From: an uncultured Paracoccaceae bacterium | GTDB taxonomy: Bacteria; Pseudomonadota; Alphaproteobacteria; Rhodobacterales; Rhodobacteraceae | Direction of reading: 5' to 3' | NCBI GenBank assembly: GCA_937927675.1 | Contig: CALBSG010000145.1 | Location: 1 to 44,058 of the forward strand | DNA: 44,058 nt | Made by a program: the position numbers and the translations under genes | The notes under the pieces: model-generated | Seen by the model: only the letters and a program-made list of their open reading frames with translations | The model's database searches: none | Told to the model about the DNA's origin: nothing | Shown here: positions 39,888 through 44,058 of the stretch, one piece after another | Position numbering within the stretch: position 1 is the first letter of the stretch | Layout: the number at the start of each line of letters is the position of its first letter

Positions 39888-41930
39888 TTAGGGGGCGAGC
39901 GCCCCCAAAATCGCTTGTTCCAATTGCGGGACCAATCGTTCGACGCCTATGATGGCCAGATGATTGTCGTCGAAGTACAATGATTTGTCCGTCGTCGTCA
40001 GCGCGCAATCGCCGCCTTCGCTACAAAACAAAGGTGCCGGATCAATCCAGATGGCACCGGTTTTGCTGGCTGCCCCCATCAATATTCTCCGCGCAGGCGC
40101 TGCGTAATCGAGCGCAGCTTTGGCGGGAATGGTCAACGGTTGTTGCAGCCTGCCGTCGGTCCAATACTGCTTTGCCAGACGGTCCAACACATTGAAACCC
40201 GGCTCGGGCACGGGGCCCACCACGATCACCTGCTTGCCTGCGGCCTTCAAAGTCTGCACCTCAGTCTGGAGGCTCTCCGCCAAGTGAGAATAACGAACTT
40301 CGTCGGGCTCATCTTCGTCATCACCGAGATTGATGACATGCCCGGCGTCCGACTTTCGGTCTCCAATGCCATTGTCATAGTCGTTGCGCTGAATGCCATC
40401 GTTCCAGTAGGCGTGCAGGATGACGACCTTTATGTCTGTATCTTTGAGCAGATAGTCATACATGCGTCGGTTATGGTCCTGACAGATCACGTATTCAGGT
40501 TTTTTGGTGTGTATCCACTGTAGCACAGGTGAGCAGCCGGCCATCGTGAGCATGCGAACGGAAAGTCCATGGGTCGCCAGGCGCGCTGCCAGAGGGCCTC
40601 CCAGAACGGCGGCATGACTATCCCCCCAGATGGCAATTGATGCCGGTTCCCCCGCCCCCAGAACACACGCTTTTTCCGGTTGGATTTTCTCGAAGGAGCG
40701 CCGTGCCCCAATACAATTCCTATAGCCCAGCTGTTTATCAAGATCCGAGCCGACCATGACCTGAAGCTTTTCTGGCAACCGCTGTGGAAAGCCATTGCTG
40801 ACGTGCGCAGCGACCGCGAAGGTCGCTATGGCGACAGCCATACCTGCCATCATCCACTGGGCAAAACGAGGCGGCAGTTTTTGATGCCGGAACGGCTGCT
40901 CGATAAACCGCCAGCTTGTGTAGGCCAGAGCCAGCGTCGCACATAGAAAGGCGGCGGTTTGCAGGGGGCCTCCGAGGTCGTTGTCACTGATCGCCAGAAA
41001 ACCAAGAATCGGCTGATGCCACAAATAGGCAGAGTAGCTGATGGCTCCGAGCCAGACCATCGGCGGCAGGCTGAGTAAGCGCCGCGCCGCAGAGGCTTGA
41101 TCCCCAAACAGCAGAACCAGACTGGCCCCCACGACCGGAATCAACGTCCAGACTCCCGGCCAGCCCGAAGGATCCGGTATAACCGTGATCGAGGCGAGCG
41201 TTAGCAAGAGGCCAGCCGCAGCAAGACCGCCGCGGACCCTTCCGGTTAGCGTCTGTGCCCTTTGATAGGCCATCGCAGCCAGCACGCCGGACAAAAGCTC
41301 CCAAGCACGTGTATGGCTCAGATAAAAGCGATCCATCGTCTGTTCGGGAGGCGAAAATACCGCCAAGAGGAAACTCGCCGCTGAAACGATGACTAGGACT
41401 GTCCCTATTTGCGCCCGCAAGCGTTGCCAGCACCACAGCAGTATCAAGAGGATAGGCAATACCAGATAGAACTGCTCCTCCACAGCGAGACTCCAAGTGT
41501 GCAAAAGCGGGTCGGATGCAGCCTCGGGGTTGAAGTAGTCGATCCGCTTCAGGAACCAGACATTCGACAGGAAAATGATCGTCGCAAAGGCGCCGCCACC
41601 GTAGTGGCGCAATTCGCGTGGGATCATCATCGTCAACGCAAAAGGCAGCGTGACAAGAATCATGACGAAGAGTGCGGGCAGAATCCGGCGGGCACGTCGT
41701 GCATAAAATTCGCGGAAGCTGAAGCGGCCCTCTGCCAGCGCCTTCAAAACGATGCCGCCGATTAGGAAACCGGAAATCACGAAAAAGATGTCGACGCCGG
41801 AAAATCCCGCGCTGAACCCTGGGACCCCGGCATGGTCAAGGATAACACCAGAAACCGCGACGGCTCGCAGCCCGTCAATGTCTCGGCGGTGTCCCGCGCC
41901 GCGGTTTGGTACAGTTAAGCAGATCACCAC
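39888..41930 (-). CDS. Acyltransferase 3/SGNH fusion (OafA-like O-acetylase)
   Basis: A 680-residue membrane enzyme that O-acylates surface polysaccharide or peptidoglycan. The N-terminal acyltransferase-3 domain (about 1-370) has RDIDGLRAVAVSGVILDHAG, SGVDIFFVISGFLIGG, RRARRILPALF and LLHTWSLAVEEQFYLVLP with about ten helices. The C-terminal SGNH hydrolase domain has IWGDSHAAVLG (Ser about 438) and a late Asp-His pair in FDDNHLAIIG. The start is a GTG (41930, or 41927), as no ATG precedes the conserved motif. Base composition is noticeably less G+C-rich than neighbours, a hint of separate ancestry, common for surface-modifying genes. It converges with the GNAT gene, two bases apart. Confidence 0.9.
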   Translation of the reverse strand: MVICLTVPNRGAGHRRDIDGLRAVAVSGVILDHAGVPGFSAGFSGVDIFFVISGFLIGGIVLKALAEGRFSFREFYARRARRILPALFVMILVTLPFALTMMIPRELRHYGGGAFATIIFLSNVWFLKRIDYFNPEAASDPLLHTWSLAVEEQFYLVLPILLILLWCWQRLRAQIGTVLVIVSAASFLLAVFSPPEQTMDRFYLSHTRAWELLSGVLAAMAYQRAQTLTGRVRGGLAAAGLLLTLASITVIPDPSGWPGVWTLIPVVGASLVLLFGDQASAARRLLSLPPMVWLGAISYSAYLWHQPILGFLAISDNDLGGPLQTAAFLCATLALAYTSWRFIEQPFRHQKLPPRFAQWMMAGMAVAIATFAVAAHVSNGFPQRLPEKLQVMVGSDLDKQLGYRNCIGARRSFEKIQPEKACVLGAGEPASIAIWGDSHAAVLGGPLAARLATHGLSVRMLTMAGCSPVLQWIHTKKPEYVICQDHNRRMYDYLLKDTDIKVVILHAYWNDGIQRNDYDNGIGDRKSDAGHVINLGDDEDEPDEVRYSHLAESLQTEVQTLKAAGKQVIVVGPVPEPGFNVLDRLAKQYWTDGRLQQPLTIPAKAALDYAAPARRILMGAASKTGAIWIDPAPLFCSEGGDCALTTTDKSLYFDDNHLAIIGVERLVPQLEQAILGALAP

Positions 41931-42111
41931 TTCGGATCCGGTACAATGTTAAGCTTCGAAATTTATTTTACTGTCGAGATATAAACAAGTTGGGCTGCAG
42001 ACGCATAGGGGTGATGCGAATTGAAGCGGATAATCGCCACCGCAGGCTTCTGAACGCTCGCGCGGCGCAGGGACAAATTTGCGACGCATCAAGCGCCTGT
42101 TTCAAAAGCAA

Positions 42112-42134
42112 AAAGCCCCCACGAGGGGGGCTTT
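42112..42134 (-). terminator. Intrinsic terminator after tRNA-Asp
   Basis: AAAGCCCCC(acga)GGGGGGCTTT hairpin just beyond the tRNA 3' end. On the minus strand it runs into TTTTTGCTTTT. Confidence 0.85.
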
Positions 42135-42141
42135 GAGCAAG

Positions 42142-42218
42142 TGGCGCGGTGGACGGGGCTCGAACCCGCGACCCCCGGCGTGACAGGCCGGTACTCTAAC
42201 CAACTGAGCTACCACCGC
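42142..42218 (-). tRNA. tRNA-Asp (anticodon GTC)
   Basis: A 77-base cloverleaf on the minus strand: acceptor GCGGTGG/CCACCGC, D-arm GCTC...GAGT, anticodon stem CCGGC/GCCGG around loop CTGTCAC (anticodon GTC), T-arm GCGGG-TTCGAGC-CCCGT (one G-T pair) and an encoded CCA. An intrinsic terminator follows. No copy of its 3' end is found elsewhere in the window, so there is no sign of an integrated island. Confidence 0.97.
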
Positions 42219-42312
42219 GCATCGTCTTTCCGGGTCGCCCCGGCGTGGGGTGGGTATTACGGAAGGCTGTCGGCGGCGTCAAGCGGGAAAGCGGCGGGAA
42301 AGGTTGGGAAAA

Positions 42313-43251
42313 TCAGCGATCGGGTGCCGGAATAAATTCACCGTCATCGCCCGGCGGCAGTGAGAAGCGCCCATGCGCCCAATCGCCGGCCCGCCACGCC
42401 TCTTTTGCCGCTTCGATCCGCTCTTTCGTCGAGGCAACAAAGTTCCACCAGATGTGCCGCGGCCCTTCCATCGTGGCCCCGCCCAACACCATAAGCCGCG
42501 CGCCAGCCGCTCCGGCCTTGACCGACACCGCATCGCCGGGACGAAACACCAACATCCGACCGGCCTCATGCGTGACCCCGCCCGAGATCACCGAACCGGA
42601 CAGGATATAGATCCCGCGGTCTTCGTGATTGTCCGGCAGCGGCAGGCTGGCCCCCGGGGCCAGCGTGGCATCGGCGTAAAAGGTTTCCGAGGCGGTCGGC
42701 ACCGGGGCCTCTGCCCCCCAGGCCTTGCCGAGAATCAGCCGCAGCGTCTTGCCCTCGCCCTCCAGCACCGGCAGCGCGGCCTCTGGCGCATTGTGAAACT
42801 CGGCTGCGCGGTCCTCTTGCGACAGCGGCAGCGCGAGCCAGGTTTGCAACCCGAACATCGCTTGGGGCGCTGCCCGCATCGGGCCATCGGTGCGTTCCGA
42901 ATGGGTGATTCCATGGCCCGCCGTCATCAGATTGACCTCGCCGGGCGTGATCCACTGATCGGTGCCAAGGCTGTCGCGGTGGTGCATGCGACCTTTCAGC
43001 AGATAGGTCACCGTCGCGAGGCCGATATGCGGGTGCGGGCGCACATCGATCCCCTGCCCGGTCAGAAATTCCGCCGGACCCATCTGATCGAAAAAGATGA
43101 AGGGCCCGACCATCTGGCGCTGCACCGAAGGCAACGCCCGGCGCACCTCGAACCCGCCCAGATCCCGGGCGCGCGGCACAATGACGGCTTCGATGGCATC
43201 CACGGCATCGCCGATCGGGACAGTTGGATCAAGAAGCGGGTTCCAGCTCAT
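42313..43251 (-). CDS. Pirin family cupin protein
   Basis: A 312-residue bicupin. The N-terminal cupin carries the metal motif PHPHIGLATVTYLLKGRMHH (His cluster about 87-105), followed by GHGITHSER, the classical pirin signature; the C-terminal cupin has lost most ligands, as usual. Some bacterial pirins oxidise quercetin, others act as redox-sensing partners. ATG 43251 (MSWNPLLDPTVPIGDAVDAI) gives the usual size; the open frame extends upstream but lacks any pirin sequence. It sits between tRNA-Asp and the RTX gene on the same strand, behind the RTX terminator. Confidence 0.92.
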   Translation of the reverse strand: MSWNPLLDPTVPIGDAVDAIEAVIVPRARDLGGFEVRRALPSVQRQMVGPFIFFDQMGPAEFLTGQGIDVRPHPHIGLATVTYLLKGRMHHRDSLGTDQWITPGEVNLMTAGHGITHSERTDGPMRAAPQAMFGLQTWLALPLSQEDRAAEFHNAPEAALPVLEGEGKTLRLILGKAWGAEAPVPTASETFYADATLAPGASLPLPDNHEDRGIYILSGSVISGGVTHEAGRMLVFRPGDAVSVKAGAAGARLMVLGGATMEGPRHIWWNFVASTKERIEAAKEAWRAGDWAHGRFSLPPGDDGEFIPAPDR

Positions 43252-43344
43252 GGCGGTCTCCTTTTGCTGCTGAAAAGGTAGGCTGCTTTGCCCCCTTTTG
43301 CGACCCGCATCTGCGCTGGACCATTGTGCAGGGACGCACGAAGG

Positions 43345-43372
43345 CAAAGGGGGCCCAAACGGACCCCCTTTG
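43345..43372 (-). terminator. Intrinsic terminator after the RTX protein gene
   Basis: CAAAGGGGG/CCCCCTTTG arms, extended inside by three further pairs around GTTT. It follows the RTX gene stop by 27 bases and separates it from the pirin gene. Confidence 0.65.
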
Positions 43373-43398
43373 TTCAGATTTGATCCGGCGCCCTTCAA

Positions 43399-44058
43399 TC
43401 AGGCCAATAGAACCTGACTGTCATGGAAGAAGTCCAACACATTGGTGCCCCATTCCGTGGTGCCGCCGATTTCAATCGACCCCATGCCATCGCCCCACAC
43501 GAGTTTGCTCGCGTCCGCAATCGAGTCGCCGTTGGTATCCACCAGCACCATGTCAAAAAGAGTGTCGAGCATATCGTCGCTCAGCCCGGCAAGGCCATTC
43601 AGCACGATGGTATCGACGTTCGGTCCCGCATTCTGGAATGCCGTAATGGCGTCATGGCCATCCGAGGCGGTGATTTCGAGAATGTCCTCGGTGGTGTGGG
43701 CGTAGGTATTGTCGACGGACAACGTCGTGCCGCTGGTTTCTGCCCAAGTTTCAGCATTATAGGTTGCTGCAGCAGCGGCCGTTTCTGCTGATTTTTTTCC
43801 TGTGAAGGTCACGGAATCAGACAGGGCCGTATTGTCGTCCACGCCATATTGGCTTTCAAGATTGTCACGCCAATCGCCAAGCTGGTCTAGATAGTTTTCC
43901 ACGGCAGCCACGTTCGCGTTGCCGGATGGGATATCTCCGTCTCTGAACTCTTGCGCAATGGTCTCGCCGGGCTGCACGAGAACGGCAAAGTTGAACACGA
44001 ATTTATCCGACCCGCCGCCGCCGTTCAGAACGTCATTGCCAATGCCGCCTTCCAGAAC
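43399..44058 (-). CDS. C-terminal part of an RTX-type calcium-binding protein, cut by the window edge
   Basis: The frame is open to base 44058 and continues beyond the window, so only the last 219 residues are visible. The first visible residues, LEGGIGNDVLNGGGGSDKFV, are the RTX nonapeptide repeat that binds calcium. The C-terminal 190 residues are acidic (many Asp, few Lys/Arg), with the end segment TEWGTNVLDFFHDSQVLLA. This is the typical tail of proteins exported unprocessed by type I secretion. Function of the missing N-terminal part is unknown (adhesin, protease or other). GTG 43998 is not a real start. No type I transporter gene is in the window. Confidence 0.85.
   Translation of the reverse strand, partial: VLEGGIGNDVLNGGGGSDKFVFNFAVLVQPGETIAQEFRDGDIPSGNANVAAVENYLDQLGDWRDNLESQYGVDDNTALSDSVTFTGKKSAETAAAAATYNAETWAETSGTTLSVDNTYAHTTEDILEITASDGHDAITAFQNAGPNVDTIVLNGLAGLSDDMLDTLFDMVLVDTNGDSIADASKLVWGDGMGSIEIGGTTEWGTNVLDFFHDSQVLLA

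Noticed and set aside
39888..42218. Genomic island integrated at tRNA-Asp
   Set aside because: No integrase is present and the tRNA 3' end is not repeated anywhere in the window.
42141..42335. Small plus-strand protein beginning MARWTGLEPATPGVTG
   Set aside because: It is the complement of tRNA-Asp, a well-known false protein call.
1..44058. CRISPR arrays, insertion sequences, prophage genes, rRNA genes
   Set aside because: I looked for regularly spaced repeats, transposase motifs, terminal repeats and rRNA sequence and found none.

Overview
The window looks like chromosomal DNA from a member of the Rhodobacteraceae (order Rhodobacterales, Alphaproteobacteria), close to Rhodobacter, Gemmobacter or Tabrizicola. 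The reasons are high G+C coding DNA, a class I 5-aminolevulinate synthase (HemA) with an FnrL-type box upstream, an iscR-iscS-suf operon whose IscR has a single cysteine, the DUF6477/DUF6456 gene pair, a eukaryote-like NADP isocitrate dehydrogenase, and a G/C-rich 'GGATATTT' intergenic repeat that I remember as common in this family. It is mostly core chromosome. I see no prophage, transposase, CRISPR array or plasmid function.

Layout. 1-9.9 kb: end of a CopD-like membrane protein, a nitroreductase, guaA, a stand-alone MttB-family methyltransferase, the divergent DUF6477 and DUF6456 genes, a YitT membrane protein, icd, and a tight three-gene set (alpha/beta hydrolase, small unknown protein, HD hydrolase). 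10-17.6 kb: iron-sulfur operon iscR-iscS-sufB-sufC-sufD, two Yip1-like membrane proteins, sufS, then tRNA-Arg(CCG). 17.7-21.5 kb: a GcvT-like folate-dependent protein, a secreted SH3b protein, a gene-poor stretch, then tsf and rpsB. 21.6-26 kb: a homocysteine S-methyltransferase-like gene divergent from psuK-psuG, then a DUF502 membrane protein convergent with 3-hydroxybutyrate dehydrogenase. 26-30.6 kb: a candidate small RNA, an orphan peptide-binding protein translationally coupled to an entericidin-like lipoprotein, and convergent to these a metallophosphoesterase plus protein kinase/universal stress protein fusion. 30.7-38 kb: XRE-cupin regulator, DsbA-like oxidoreductase, Bcr/CflA exporter, ispG, a RodZ-like protein, hemA and a secreted cysteine-repeat protein. 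38-44 kb: M20 peptidase and GNAT acetyltransferase, a large acyltransferase/SGNH protein, tRNA-Asp(GTC), a pirin, and the C-terminal end of an RTX protein cut by the window edge.

How the parts work together. The suf operon is a nearly self-contained Fe-S scaffold system with two cysteine desulfurases. Oxygen appears twice as a regulatory input: FnrL-type boxes lie upstream of hemA and upstream of the phosphoesterase-kinase/Usp pair. The second box is placed as in a class II FNR-activated promoter, so it may define an oxygen-responsive phosphorylation module. The items most worth a second look are that module, the minus-strand small-RNA candidate at about 26.28-26.36 kb (promoter, two stem-loops, T-run), the Yip1-like pair inside the suf operon, and the solute-binding protein/entericidin coupling. 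All calls come from reading the sequence; no database search was run.
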